A DNA stretch of 64,000 bases from an uncultured Flavobacteriales bacterium (lineage in GTDB: Bacteria > Bacteroidota > Bacteroidia > Flavobacteriales > Crocinitomicaceae): the NCBI GenBank assembly GCA_946479985.1, contig CAMLIF010000005.1:1-64000 (forward strand). Reading direction: 5' to 3'. Position 1 is the first letter of the stretch, and each line of letters begins with the position of its first letter. This document shows positions 35,566-44,661 of this stretch, piece by piece. The notes below the pieces were generated by a model. The model worked only from the letters and a program-made list of their open reading frames with translations. It had not been told where the DNA came from and did no database searches. A program made the position numbers and the translations under genes.

Positions 35566-35573
35566 CAAAATTA
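35566..35573 (-). promoter_or_regulatory. -7 box 4 nt before the small gene's start
   Basis: TAATTTTG on the minus strand, an exact TAnnTTTG match, followed by CAGA and the ATG. Confidence 0.58.
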
Positions 35574-35689
35574 GATATTATGACTTTAGGATGCTAGGAT
35601 TTTAAGACTTTGATTTGTTTGGCAGTAATTAGAGTTCAACGTCCTGAAATTTGAATGTCTCAACATCCTATTATCAAAGGGCTAATTAC

Positions 35690-35697
35690 TACCTTTG
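35690..35697 (+). promoter_or_regulatory. promoter -7 box for the PfkB kinase operon
   Basis: TACCTTTG, an exact TAnnTTTG match, 18 nt before the ATG at 35716. Confidence 0.6.
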
Positions 35698-35715
35698 TAC
35701 CCTTAAGAAAAAAAT

Positions 35716-36645
35716 ATGAGCTTAATTACTGTAGGGAGTGTAGCATTTGATGCAATTGAAACTCCTTTTGGAAAAACGGATAAAATTGTAGGTGGTGCAG
35801 GAACTTTCATCGCACTTTCTGCTTCAAACTTTGTAAAAGATCAACGCATTGTTTCTGTTGTGGGAGAAGATTTTCCACAGGAAACATTAGATTTATTAGC
35901 ATCTAAAGGTGTTCAGCAGGAAGGACTTCAGATCAAAAAAGGTGAGAAAACTTTTTTTTGGTCAGGTCGTTACCACAACGATATGAATAGCCGCGATACG
36001 CTGGTTACTGAGTTAAACGTGCTAGAAACGTTCGATCCGATTATTCCGGAAAGCTATCAGGGGGCAGATTATCTGATGCTGGGAAACCTTGCACCTTCAG
36101 TTCAGCGATTGGTAATTGAGCGATTAACAAAAAGACCGAAGCTGATTGCAATGGATACCATGAATTTCTGGATGGATATCGCTCTGGACGATTTGAAACA
36201 AACATTGAAATTAATTGATGTACTGATCATTAACGATGAAGAAGCACGTCAGCTTTCAGGAGAATATTCTTTGATGACCGCTTCACGAGTGATTCGTGCA
36301 ATGGGTCCTAAAACATTGATTATCAAAAAAGGAGAACACGGAGCGCTTTTGTTTAAAGATGATTCGGTATTCTTCGCTCCGGCTTTACCGTTGGAGGTGG
36401 TTTTCGATCCGACAGGTGCAGGTGACACATTTGCAGGCGGATTTATTGGATATTTGGCTGCAAGTGACGATATTTCGTTTGAAAACATGAAAAGAGCAAT
36501 TATCGCAGGTTCTGCTTTGGCTTCTTTTTGTGTTGAGAAATTCGGAACACAACGTTTATTGGAAATAAGTAAAGATGAAATCGATGCACGCATTGAAAGC
36601 TTGGTTTCATTGACACAATATGAAATGAATCCTGTAATCGGGTAA
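35716..36645 (+). CDS. PfkB-family carbohydrate/nucleoside kinase
   Basis: A 309-residue ribokinase-fold enzyme. The N-terminal glycine pair (IVGGAGTFIALSASNF, about residues 26-41) and the C-terminal PfkB signature DPTGAGDTFAGGFIGYLA (about 232-249), containing the catalytic aspartate and anion hole, are intact. The substrate cannot be told from sequence; sugar or adenosine-type nucleosides are possible. It heads an operon with the DUF349 gene (22 bp downstream) and a membrane protein. Confidence 0.88.
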   Translation: MSLITVGSVAFDAIETPFGKTDKIVGGAGTFIALSASNFVKDQRIVSVVGEDFPQETLDLLASKGVQQEGLQIKKGEKTFFWSGRYHNDMNSRDTLVTELNVLETFDPIIPESYQGADYLMLGNLAPSVQRLVIERLTKRPKLIAMDTMNFWMDIALDDLKQTLKLIDVLIINDEEARQLSGEYSLMTASRVIRAMGPKTLIIKKGEHGALLFKDDSVFFAPALPLEVVFDPTGAGDTFAGGFIGYLAASDDISFENMKRAIIAGSALASFCVEKFGTQRLLEISKDEIDARIESLVSLTQYEMNPVIG

Positions 36646-36667
36646 GAAATTACTCTAATCAAGTATT

Positions 36668-38371
36668 ATGAATAAAGCGGCTCTATTAGAACAATTACAA
36701 GCACTGTCGGCACAGGAAGATGCACTGGCAGTTGCACGCGAAGTAGCGGAATTACGCACACAGATGGAAGATCTTTGCCTGGAAGAAGATCGTAAATTCC
36801 AGGTTTCTCAACTCGAAGCCCAGGAAAAGGGTGAAGAAGTTCCTGAGAAGGAGACTGACGAAGTGCGAACAGCTTTTTACGAACTGTTGGGTGAATACCG
36901 TGAAAAGAGAACGGCACAGCAACGTGTGAAACAAGAAGCGGAAGAAGCAAACCTACGCAGAAAGAAGGCTCTGATTACGCGCTTGAAAGAAGTAGTTGAA
37001 AAGGAAGAAAATATAGGTGCGGCATTAACCGCTTACAAAGAAATCCACGAACAGTGGAAAGAAGTTGGAGATATTCCGCGCGACAAAAGACAGGAAGTTC
37101 AGTCTGAATATTCCCGTTTGCTGGAAACGTTCTTTTATCATATTAAGATCTATCGTGAATTGCGCGAGCATGACCTGCACCGTAATGAGCAGTTGAAACT
37201 CGATGTTATCAAACGAATTCAGGCTTTAGCTTCTGTTGAACAGATCAAGGATATTGAGCACGCGTTGAAAGGTCTTCAGAACGAATGGGATGAAATTGGT
37301 CCTGTACGTAATGAAGAGTGGGAGAAAATGAAAGATGCGTACTGGGAAGCGGTAAGAGCTTTGTACCAGCGTATTCATGGATTCTACGAAGAACGTCGTG
37401 GCGAATTAACCGCAAATCTTGAGCGAAAAAAGGAGTTGGCTGAACAAGCTGCAACTTTTGTTCAGGAATTGGCTGCTTCGTCAGCGAAAGACTGGGATGC
37501 AGCAACGAAAAAACTGCTGGAACTGCAGGAAGCATGGAAACAAATCGGATTCGGTCCGAGAAAGGAAAACGAAGAAGTTTGGAAATCTTTCCGTGGTTCA
37601 TGTGATGAGTTTTTCGGGAAGAAGAAAACATACTTCGAAAGCCTGAAAGGTGATTTCGATAAAGTTGCCAATAAGAAACAAGAACTGATCGACAAACTGA
37701 ACGAGTTGAAAGATTCGCAATCGTGGAAAGAAACAACTGCCGAGATCGTGAAATTACAGCAAGTTTGGAAAGGTCTCGGGAATGCTGGTCAGCGCAACGA
37801 ACAGAAATTATGGAAAGAATTCCGTAGTGCCTGTGATCATTTCTTCAACTCAAAGCAAGCATTTTATGCGCAACAGGATGAGGCTTTGGCAGGAAACCTG
37901 GTTGCAAAACAGGAACTGATAGAAAAAATCAAAAATACACCGCTTTCTGAAGACAAAAAAGAGGCGTTGGCTGTTTTGAGAGGATATGCAGCTGAGTTCT
38001 CTGCCCTTGGAAAAGTTCCTATGAAAGACAAGGATACTATTTACAACGGTTACAGAGATGCACTGGATTCGCATTACAAGAAATTGAAGCTTGAAGGTGA
38101 AGAGCAGGATCGCGTAATGTTCCAGGCAAAATTGGATACACTGAAAGCGAGTCCGAATGCGGATAAAGTATTGCAGCGTGAACGTATTGAGATCCGTGAG
38201 AAGATTACACGAATTGAAACAGATATCCGTCAACTGGAAAACAACCTTGGGTTCTTTGCAAAATCAAAAGGTGCTGATGCATTGAGAAAAGAAGTAGAAG
38301 GAAAAATCGATGCTTCACGCAAGCGTATCGTTGAATTGAAAAACAAACTGAAACAGCTGGTTCAAGAATGA
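36668..38371 (+). CDS. DUF349 repeat protein, predicted coiled coil
   Basis: A 567-residue, highly charged helical protein containing about five DUF349 units, each with a W-x-x-x-G core: EQWKEVGDIPRDKRQEV, NEWDEIGPVRNEEWEKM, EAWKQIGFGPRKENEEVWKS, QVWKGLGNAGQRNEQKLWKE and a degenerate AEFSALGKVPMKDKDTIYNG. Hits of this kind in Bacteroidota are uncharacterised; the structure suggests a rod-like scaffold. The C-terminus is a long coiled coil. The stop overlaps the next gene's ATG by 4 bp (ATGA). Confidence 0.85.
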   Translation: MNKAALLEQLQALSAQEDALAVAREVAELRTQMEDLCLEEDRKFQVSQLEAQEKGEEVPEKETDEVRTAFYELLGEYREKRTAQQRVKQEAEEANLRRKKALITRLKEVVEKEENIGAALTAYKEIHEQWKEVGDIPRDKRQEVQSEYSRLLETFFYHIKIYRELREHDLHRNEQLKLDVIKRIQALASVEQIKDIEHALKGLQNEWDEIGPVRNEEWEKMKDAYWEAVRALYQRIHGFYEERRGELTANLERKKELAEQAATFVQELAASSAKDWDAATKKLLELQEAWKQIGFGPRKENEEVWKSFRGSCDEFFGKKKTYFESLKGDFDKVANKKQELIDKLNELKDSQSWKETTAEIVKLQQVWKGLGNAGQRNEQKLWKEFRSACDHFFNSKQAFYAQQDEALAGNLVAKQELIEKIKNTPLSEDKKEALAVLRGYAAEFSALGKVPMKDKDTIYNGYRDALDSHYKKLKLEGEEQDRVMFQAKLDTLKASPNADKVLQRERIEIREKITRIETDIRQLENNLGFFAKSKGADALRKEVEGKIDASRKRIVELKNKLKQLVQE

Positions 38372-39030
38372 ATCGTTCCGTAAACATTATGCTCCTGGTA
38401 TTGTCCTTTCCGGCAATGTTCTATACCATTTTTGAGAGCTTCGAAATGCCGTTTTTAGGAACAAGTATTGATTCATTTGAATACAGGGAAGCTATTTACC
38501 TGGTTTTAGCCGGATTGATCTTTTTGATTGTTGCACGCCGCTCGGTTTCACGCTGGGTTGGTGTAAACATGCTTCGTAAGCCGGAGCGTTTCGACTGGAG
38601 CGCACCAATTGGTAAAGAACGTAAGAGACAAGTAAGGTTGTATCTGATAATAGAATCAGTTGTTGGATTGATCTTCATGCTTACGTGTATGATCCTTTCC
38701 CCAAACTCCTGGCCCTTGCAAATCGTTTATGGAATCCTGTTTTTAGATCAGCTGGTTTTCTTTTTGGTTGCCAATTCCTGGTACCGAATCGGAATTACTC
38801 AGAAAGCGCTGGTTGTTGCAGATCGTGAAGTGAGTGTTCTGTACTATTCCGGACTGAGAAGAGTAGAAGTTCATCAGCAAACGGTTTTCTTCGAATATAT
38901 TGAAGATCTTCAATTATCATTTCCCATTACAGCTGTATCAAAAGAAGATTTCAAGGCGTTTCGCGATGCATTGGAGACTAAATTGAATAGAGACAAGGTT
39001 TTCTTCTCTGAGAAGTTTAAAGCCTATTAG
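38368..39030 (+). CDS. four-helix membrane protein, unknown function
   Basis: A 220-residue protein with hydrophobic segments at about residues 7-25, 41-60, 92-112 and 115-137, followed by a soluble C-terminal domain that looks PH-like (GITQKALVVADREVSVLYYSGLRRVEV). The family is not recognised. Its ATG overlaps the stop of the DUF349 gene, so it is translationally coupled to it. Confidence 0.72.
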   Translation: MNRSVNIMLLVLSFPAMFYTIFESFEMPFLGTSIDSFEYREAIYLVLAGLIFLIVARRSVSRWVGVNMLRKPERFDWSAPIGKERKRQVRLYLIIESVVGLIFMLTCMILSPNSWPLQIVYGILFLDQLVFFLVANSWYRIGITQKALVVADREVSVLYYSGLRRVEVHQQTVFFEYIEDLQLSFPITAVSKEDFKAFRDALETKLNRDKVFFSEKFKAY

Positions 39031-39061
39031 AGATAAAATCCGGATAAAAGAATCTAAATAA

Positions 39062-39097
39062 AAAAGCCGGGGTGAAAAATTTTTCACCCCGGCTTTT
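39062..39097. terminator. perfect 36-bp palindrome, bidirectional terminator
   Basis: Arm AAAAGCCGGGGTGAAAAA followed directly by its reverse complement, between convergent genes. It differs from the palindrome at 33556 by one compensated base pair (GCCGGGG versus GTCGGGG). Confidence 0.87.
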
Positions 39098-39123
39098 CGA
39101 CTTTTTTATTTCAATGAGAACTT

Positions 39124-41493
39124 TTATTTCACCACCTGAAAGGTAAATGTCTGAGTCTTCGTTTTCAGGATAACCTGATATCCGCCTTTCGCTAATTGAC
39201 TGGTTTCAATCATTCCGAACTTGCTGTTTATGGCTTTCTCCAATACAACACGACCTGAATTATCAATCAATTTTACGTTTTCAATCACATACTTCTTCGA
39301 TTCAATTTTGATGAAATCTGTAATTGGGTTCGGGTAAACCGACAAACCAAACTGGGCAAGATCTTCAATTCCTGCAGTTGAGAAAGGAATTGTAACGGAT
39401 TCAATGAATTCACAGCCGTTCGCATCCGTAACTGTCACAGTATAAATGCCTGGAAGCGTATTTTGAATAGTATCAGTCATTTCCCCATTACTCCATAAGT
39501 ATGAATATGGAGACGTTCCGCCTGATGGTGAAACACTCGCTTCTCCATCCGGACATGTAGAGCAAGAACTTTCTACAGATGCCGATGTTACTGCTATCGC
39601 AGTTGGCTCTGTCAATGTTCCTGAAATGGTTGCGATACAACCTCCCGCATCAGTAACCGTTACGGTATGTGTTCCTGCAGGACCTGAGAAAACAGTTGTT
39701 GAAGTACCGAAAGTTCCATCCCATTCAATGTCATAGGGCATTTGTCCGTTTTGAATATCGATTTCAATCTCTCCGTCATTGCTGCCATTACATAGCGGAT
39801 CTGTAATAGAAAGTATTGTGACATCAGGATTTTGTGTGGTAGTAATTTCAACCGAATCAACAAACGAACAATCGTCGTTTGAAATGGTATATGTATGATA
39901 GCCTTCAGCCAGATTGGTGATATTCGGATCTGTAGACAAATCTTCCCATTCTACAGTATAACCGGGATCAAGCGTTAAACTCGCTTCTCCGTTGGCAAGT
40001 TCACAAGTTGAATTGACAGAAGATGTCAGAACTCCGCCGATTTCCCCGAAACAAACATTGAATTGCGGTCTGATCACGAACGATTTGGAGAACGAAGCAC
40101 CAAAAGTTTCAATAGGTGTAAAGTTTGGCCCGTTACTGGCCCATTGAACAAAAACCGTATTGTTTTGGAAAACAGCAGATGTTTGAGCGAGTGCCAGGGT
40201 AGAGTCGAACTCTATTTGCATGAACCCGTATTTCCCGGGAGCAAGTGTTAAAGGCCCTCCGTAAATCGGAAGAGTATACGTTCTTGCACTGTCATCAATA
40301 TAAAGAAGCGTATCCGTAGTTGCCAAAAATGTAGTAGGAACTCCTCCTGATGTGTTGTAAATGGCAGTTGCCAGTCTTTTTCCTGTATATCCTCTTGTGA
40401 AGTAAACATTCACTGATTCCACCGAAGTTGTTGTTTCAATATTAAACACTTGTCCTAAGTAACCCGTGGTACCAGCTCCAATTCCAAGCTGACCAACCAC
40501 AATTCCGTTGTCGCGGGCCATTTCTACATCTGTTACGAGAATAGGAATAGATGAAACCAATGTGTCATTATTCGTTGCAAGATCGGCTTCAGTTGCGATT
40601 GGGAAAAATTCGAATGTATATGCTCCTTCAACAGTTGGAGTATAGTTAACTGTAAAGGTTGCCGTAGCACCCGATGCCAGGGTTGGAATGCTGGTTCCGG
40701 TTACCGTTGTCTGAACTATTCCGTCTAACATTACGTTACAACCAAGATTCACATTTGTAGATGCAAGGACTCCCGAATTTTGAATAACCGCTTCTAACTT
40801 GAAGTTTTCCGGTGTTGTTAATTGATCTGCCGGTGCAGCGGTGTACGGATTTTGAGTAGATGAAGTAACGGTCAAATCATAATTATTGATCACACGTAAT
40901 TCGATGTCATCAATAACCAGGATGAATTTGTCGGTGGAATTGTTTCTAAAACCAATGTAAACCGATTGACCGCTGTATGCATCCATCGGTACCGAATGGT
41001 TTACCCATGAACTGCTTTCAGCAGCTGTTGAAAAAACTACTGTAGAGTTGGTTATCTGATTTCCGATAACTCCTGTACCGCCTGTTGGTGGAGTTCCGGT
41101 CATAATACGTACTTCATATCCGTCAGGATAAACAGGATCGTAGGCCTTTGCATTCCAGAAAAGTGTTGTATTCGGAAGAATGGTTTGTGCGGGAGTCCAC
41201 ATAAAATCGTTGGCAGTACCTGCCGGTGTGTACCAGGAAGTACTGAAAGCCGCAGAATCAATAACACTCGATCCAAAATCTTCTCTGCGTTCCCACGCCT
41301 CGTTTACGTAAGAAACAGAGGCTGCGGGAGTACCGTTGTCTACGTTCCGAAGTAAAAAGCCCGGTGCAAAAGTATACGTTCCTGCTCCTCCGGCTGTTGG
41401 GCCGGGAATGCCGTCGAAATCTTCGAGATAATAGGTTTGCGAAAAACTTCCGGAACTGAGGAAGACCGCAAAGAATAGTAAAATTGCTTTCAT
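39124..41493 (-). CDS. large T9SS cargo protein with adhesin-like repeats
   Basis: A 789-residue secreted protein: signal peptide (ending near residue 18, SGSFSQ), a jelly-roll-like region (about 20-200, YLEDFDGIPG and VNHSVPMDAYSGQSVYIGFRNNS) resembling the choice-of-anchor J domain, a CARDB/Ig-like beta region with TPTVEGAYTFEFFP, then SprB-type modules (LCNGSNDGEIEIDIQNGQMPY; CPDGEASVSPSGGTSPYSYLWSNGE with GIYTVTVTDANGC) and a C-terminal sorting domain (LSVYPNPITDFIKIESK onward). SprB-like repeats occur in gliding adhesins, but the specific role here is unknown. Confidence 0.87.
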   Translation of the reverse strand: MKAILLFFAVFLSSGSFSQTYYLEDFDGIPGPTAGGAGTYTFAPGFLLRNVDNGTPAASVSYVNEAWERREDFGSSVIDSAAFSTSWYTPAGTANDFMWTPAQTILPNTTLFWNAKAYDPVYPDGYEVRIMTGTPPTGGTGVIGNQITNSTVVFSTAAESSSWVNHSVPMDAYSGQSVYIGFRNNSTDKFILVIDDIELRVINNYDLTVTSSTQNPYTAAPADQLTTPENFKLEAVIQNSGVLASTNVNLGCNVMLDGIVQTTVTGTSIPTLASGATATFTVNYTPTVEGAYTFEFFPIATEADLATNNDTLVSSIPILVTDVEMARDNGIVVGQLGIGAGTTGYLGQVFNIETTTSVESVNVYFTRGYTGKRLATAIYNTSGGVPTTFLATTDTLLYIDDSARTYTLPIYGGPLTLAPGKYGFMQIEFDSTLALAQTSAVFQNNTVFVQWASNGPNFTPIETFGASFSKSFVIRPQFNVCFGEIGGVLTSSVNSTCELANGEASLTLDPGYTVEWEDLSTDPNITNLAEGYHTYTISNDDCSFVDSVEITTTQNPDVTILSITDPLCNGSNDGEIEIDIQNGQMPYDIEWDGTFGTSTTVFSGPAGTHTVTVTDAGGCIATISGTLTEPTAIAVTSASVESSCSTCPDGEASVSPSGGTSPYSYLWSNGEMTDTIQNTLPGIYTVTVTDANGCEFIESVTIPFSTAGIEDLAQFGLSVYPNPITDFIKIESKKYVIENVKLIDNSGRVVLEKAINSKFGMIETSQLAKGGYQVILKTKTQTFTFQVVK

Positions 41494-41513
41494 AATTAGT
41501 ATGTATTAAGATA

Positions 41514-41521
41514 CAAAGCTA
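41514..41521 (-). promoter_or_regulatory. promoter -7 box for the T9SS cargo gene
   Basis: TAGCTTTG on the minus strand, an exact TAnnTTTG match, 20 nt before the ATG. Confidence 0.58.
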
Positions 41522-41600
41522 TTCATTTTAAGTGTATTTGAAAATCAGGAATGTCACGAAACCCAGTTTTTGGTTATAGACCAAATTACTGGACCTCTTT

Positions 41601-42707
41601 TTAAGAAAGTAGATCAGTGGCTTTCAGTCGTGCTTCTACCTGATCAAGAACGATCTCAATATCAAACTTTTCAACGCTTTTTTGAAGTTCGTAATTCTTT
41701 ACGAAGTATCCTTTTTCCAAAAAGGAATAGAGCTGCTCTCCTAGGGAATTTTGATTTTCAGGTTCGAACAAATAGCCCATTTTTCCTTCCTTTAATATCT
41801 CCCTGGTTCCTCCTGCATTACTTCCGATAACAATTGTTCCTGTTGCCATGGCTTCTAAAGTGACCATTCCAACAGTTTCGCATTTGCTCGCCATAACGAA
41901 TGCATCTATGGCCGAATAAAAAACCTCAGTGTCATTTCTAAATTGCAGTAAGTGAACGCGATTCTCCAGTTTGTTATTCCGAATGAATTCCTGGATCTCC
42001 TGAACGTATTCGTTTCCTTCGTTCATGGTTGCCTGGCCGATAAAAACCAGTTCTACCTGCTCATCATTCAGTTCCTGAAATGCTTTTAGAAGCATCAATT
42101 GTCCTTTCTGCGGGTCGAAACGGCCGGCCAAACCAATAAGGATTTTCTCTTGCGGAAGTTTCAGTTGTTCTCTGGCAGAAAATTTATCAGGTGCATTTCT
42201 GAATTGACTGGTCAAAAGAGCAGAAGGAATCTGGACAATTTTCGAATAATCCATTTTAGTACGTTGCTTTACTTGTTCTTCGAGCCATTTTAACGGACAG
42301 CTCCAGGTGTCAAGACCTTTGAATCGCATGGTGTGCAGAAAGTTCCTCTTGTCAACACCCAACTGCATTTCCATGAAATAATGAACTTTAAATGCACCTT
42401 TACTGAATTTCTTAGCAGCTACGCAAACACTCATATCTCTAACGTCGCGTAAAATAATATGCTCAATTTGATTGGATGACAAGAGCTGATTTATATTTCC
42501 TGCGGCTTTCCAATCGTAGTATTTTCGGTGTTTGGGAATCACTAAAAAAGGAATGTCATTCTCTTTACAGAATACCTCGGTTTTGGAATCTGCCAATCCG
42601 AGTACAAAAGTTTCGTGTCCGCGCTGTTTCATCCACAAGGCGTTACGCACCTGGTTCATTTCCAATCCGCCCCAACTTTCCGTACTGAGTATATAAGCAA
42701 TCCGCAT
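41601..42707 (-). CDS. family 4 glycosyltransferase
   Basis: A 368-residue GT-B fold enzyme. N-terminal SWGGLEMNQVRNALWMKQRGHE (about residues 12-33, here split as SWGGLEMNQVRN and ALWMKQRGHE) is the acceptor-side loop; the donor site contains GLAGRFDPQKGQLMLLKAF (about 203-221) and the retaining GT4 E-x7-E pattern in CETVGMVTLEAMATGTIVIG. It probably adds a sugar to lipopolysaccharide or another envelope glycan, but it is isolated from any glycan cluster. The gene is divergent from a small membrane protein gene and has a -7 box 4 nt before its ATG. Confidence 0.88.
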   Translation of the reverse strand: MRIAYILSTESWGGLEMNQVRNALWMKQRGHETFVLGLADSKTEVFCKENDIPFLVIPKHRKYYDWKAAGNINQLLSSNQIEHIILRDVRDMSVCVAAKKFSKGAFKVHYFMEMQLGVDKRNFLHTMRFKGLDTWSCPLKWLEEQVKQRTKMDYSKIVQIPSALLTSQFRNAPDKFSAREQLKLPQEKILIGLAGRFDPQKGQLMLLKAFQELNDEQVELVFIGQATMNEGNEYVQEIQEFIRNNKLENRVHLLQFRNDTEVFYSAIDAFVMASKCETVGMVTLEAMATGTIVIGSNAGGTREILKEGKMGYLFEPENQNSLGEQLYSFLEKGYFVKNYELQKSVEKFDIEIVLDQVEARLKATDLLS

Positions 42708-42711
42708 GACC

Positions 42712-42812
42712 CAAAATTAGTAAATAGCAGTTAGGCAATCGCCATTAGTGAAAAGATCACGTTGATATTTCCAAACTATTGCCTGCTTGCTATTGCCTAT
42801 TTACTATTTTTG
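42712..42812. promoter_or_regulatory. inverted repeat carrying a divergent promoter pair
   Basis: The left arm, read on the minus strand, is CTATTTACTAATTTTG ending at 42712; the right arm on the plus strand is CTATTTACTATTTTTG ending at 42812. Each arm contains a perfect TAnnTTTG box (42719-42712 and 42805-42812) exactly 4 nt before a start codon (glycosyltransferase on the minus strand, small membrane protein on the plus strand). The inner parts add further complementary tracts (AGGCAAT and ATTGCCT). Confidence 0.65.
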
Positions 42813-42816
42813 CGGA

Positions 42817-43152
42817 ATGTCGTTATTTGTTCGAAAGCCGATTTTAGCTGGCTTGTTCGCTTTTGCTTTGTTGCTTGTAATTTGTTTGTGTGTCTCCGTT
42901 CCTCTGATGAATGCTGATTGTAAGTATGACCAGGGATTGGTGCATTTTTCTGCACCGGCAAAAGTTTCCCTGCACCATCTGCTTGGCTGGAGTTTGGACG
43001 ATTTAGCGGTCAATGGTTTGAAGCCAACAGCGGTCGAGCTAACCGGACAAGGCTGGTTGATGTTGATTTTATTCCATTTGGGAATCCCGTCGTTGCTTTT
43101 CTTGCGGTTCTTTTTCGCGAAAAGAAGATCAGAACTTTCTGATGAAGAGTAG
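42817..43152 (+). CDS. small two-helix membrane protein, unknown
   Basis: A 111-residue protein with one hydrophobic helix at about residues 9-30 and another at about 82-104. I chose the ATG at 42817 because the promoter box ends at 42812; an upstream in-frame start would lie inside the promoter repeat. It overlaps the following transporter gene by 11 bp, so the two are translated together. Family not recognised. Confidence 0.7.
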   Translation: MSLFVRKPILAGLFAFALLLVICLCVSVPLMNADCKYDQGLVHFSAPAKVSLHHLLGWSLDDLAVNGLKPTAVELTGQGWLMLILFHLGIPSLLFLRFFFAKRRSELSDEE

Positions 43153-44041
43153 TACCGCTTTCAGCTGGATCCTGCTTGTTTTCCTGGCGTTGGTTTGGGG
43201 AAGTTCCTTCATTCTCATGCTGCGTGGAATGGAAACTGCCGATGGTGTTCCAATTTATTCGAATGTTCAGGTTGGTGCTTTACGCATGACAATTGCAGGT
43301 TTGGTGATGTTTCCTTTCGGAATTTTTCTGCTTAAGAAAATCAAATCACTGCGTTTGTTCTTTGCTCTTTTGATTGTTGGTACATGCGGAAATTTTATTC
43401 CTGCTTTTCTATTCACGTATGCTGAAACTGGAGTTTCTTCCGGAATGGCCGGAATGCTAAATAGTTTCACATCGTTCTTTACAATCATTATTGGATACAT
43501 GGTTTTCCGGCAAGGTGTTTCCAAACGCCAGGTTTATGGTCTTCTGATCGCGTTTGTTGGAATTTGTTTGCTTGTTGGCACTTCTGTTTTAGACGGCACA
43601 ATTAGCTGGCCGCATATTGGCGCTGTTGTATTGGCAACGATTCTTTACGCAACCAGTTTGAATACTATCAAATACGAATGTCAGAGTCTGAAATCGATTG
43701 AGATTACTTCCCTGGCATTTACACTGGTAGCAATCCCGGCGCTTGTGGTTTCATACTTTTCCGGCGCTTTTGTGGTTCTTACGAAAAATCCGAATGGATG
43801 GAATGGTTTAGGATATATTGCCATCTTAAGTGTTGTAGGAACTTGCTTGGCGGTTGTTTTGTTTAACCGGATTATTGCATTGAAATCTGCGGTTTTTGCA
43901 AGCTCCGTAACTTATCTGATCCCGATTGTTGCTGTAATTATTGGTTGTGTTCTGAATAAGGAAAAGATTTTATTGGAGCAGATTTTGGGAATGGTTGTGA
44001 TAATAGGTGGGGTTGCTTTGGCTAATCGACAAAGAAAATAA
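43142..44041 (+). CDS. EamA/DMT-family transporter
   Basis: A 299-residue polytopic protein with about ten helices in two EamA halves; typical sequence features include LVFLALVWGSSFILMLRGM near the N-terminus, PAFLFTYAETGVSSGMAGMLNSFTS-like text (about 90-113) and the second-half ALKSAVFASSVTYLIPIVAVIIG. Such proteins export amino acids or other metabolites; the substrate is unknown. It is the second gene of a three-gene set with short overlaps or gaps (5 bp to the next gene). Confidence 0.87.
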   Translation: MKSSTAFSWILLVFLALVWGSSFILMLRGMETADGVPIYSNVQVGALRMTIAGLVMFPFGIFLLKKIKSLRLFFALLIVGTCGNFIPAFLFTYAETGVSSGMAGMLNSFTSFFTIIIGYMVFRQGVSKRQVYGLLIAFVGICLLVGTSVLDGTISWPHIGAVVLATILYATSLNTIKYECQSLKSIEITSLAFTLVAIPALVVSYFSGAFVVLTKNPNGWNGLGYIAILSVVGTCLAVVLFNRIIALKSAVFASSVTYLIPIVAVIIGCVLNKEKILLEQILGMVVIIGGVALANRQRK

Positions 44042-44046
44042 CCGGA

Positions 44047-44652
44047 ATGGAGAATCAGTTTTCACAGGAAAAGTTGGATGCTTTGATAGATAGACATCTA
44101 AATACTGGTGAAAGTAAATTTCGCCGAGCTTTTACTGAAGGAAAGAGATTTGCTAAATATACTGAGTTGAATGCTGCAATTCAGATAAAGAGGAATTCCG
44201 CTAGTGTTGTATTTAGGAGATCCAATCAAACTAAATTGTTCTATACAATTATTGCCTTTTCAAGTTTGTTGATTTCGATAGTTGCGGTTTGTTATTCAGC
44301 TCCTGTATTCATATTAGGGATTGGGTCGCTCGCTTTTATAACTGTAATAGGCAAAGCATGGAGCTTTGATGAGAACAACAAATTGGAAATAAATGATAAC
44401 GGATTGTTGTACAACGACGTGTCATATCCATGGGAAAACATTGAAAAAACGGTAATTCTTAGTGAAGTTTTTGGAGGAACAAGAAACACCACTACTATAG
44501 CCTATTTGGTTTTGGGATTAAAAACCGGACGCAATAAAATATTGGAGATTACGGAACTTGATTTGAAAGGTAGTCTTCCATTTTATAATAGAACAATTGT
44601 TCTTTCTCACTATGTTGAGTATTTCAAACAGAAATCAGAGATAGAAATTTGA
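44047..44652 (+). CDS. membrane protein with a C-terminal PH-like domain, unknown
   Basis: A 201-residue protein with two adjacent transmembrane helices at about residues 61-80 and 82-100, flanked by a charged N-terminal domain and a C-terminal beta-rich domain (NKLEINDNGLLYNDVSYPWENIEKTVI). The latter pattern, an isoleucine/glycine strand followed by YPW(E/D)xI, is common in bacterial PH-like domains. Function unknown. Its A+T content is a little higher than its neighbours by eye. Confidence 0.68.
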   Translation: MENQFSQEKLDALIDRHLNTGESKFRRAFTEGKRFAKYTELNAAIQIKRNSASVVFRRSNQTKLFYTIIAFSSLLISIVAVCYSAPVFILGIGSLAFITVIGKAWSFDENNKLEINDNGLLYNDVSYPWENIEKTVILSEVFGGTRNTTTIAYLVLGLKTGRNKILEITELDLKGSLPFYNRTIVLSHYVEYFKQKSEIEI

Positions 44653-44661
44653 TTTTTAATA

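Noticed and set aside
35570..35715. Possible inverted repeat between the small gene and the PfkB gene
   Set aside because: Only scattered AGGATG/CATCCT-like matches are present; I could not define arms with enough identity.
36249..36662. 137-codon antisense frame in the PfkB gene
   Set aside because: It lies opposite the PfkB signature, a strongly conserved coding region, and shows no protein-like features.
37245..37736. 163-codon frame antisense to the DUF349 gene
   Set aside because: The DUF349 repeats on the plus strand are clearly the real coding sequence; the antisense frame has no motif, promoter or domain.
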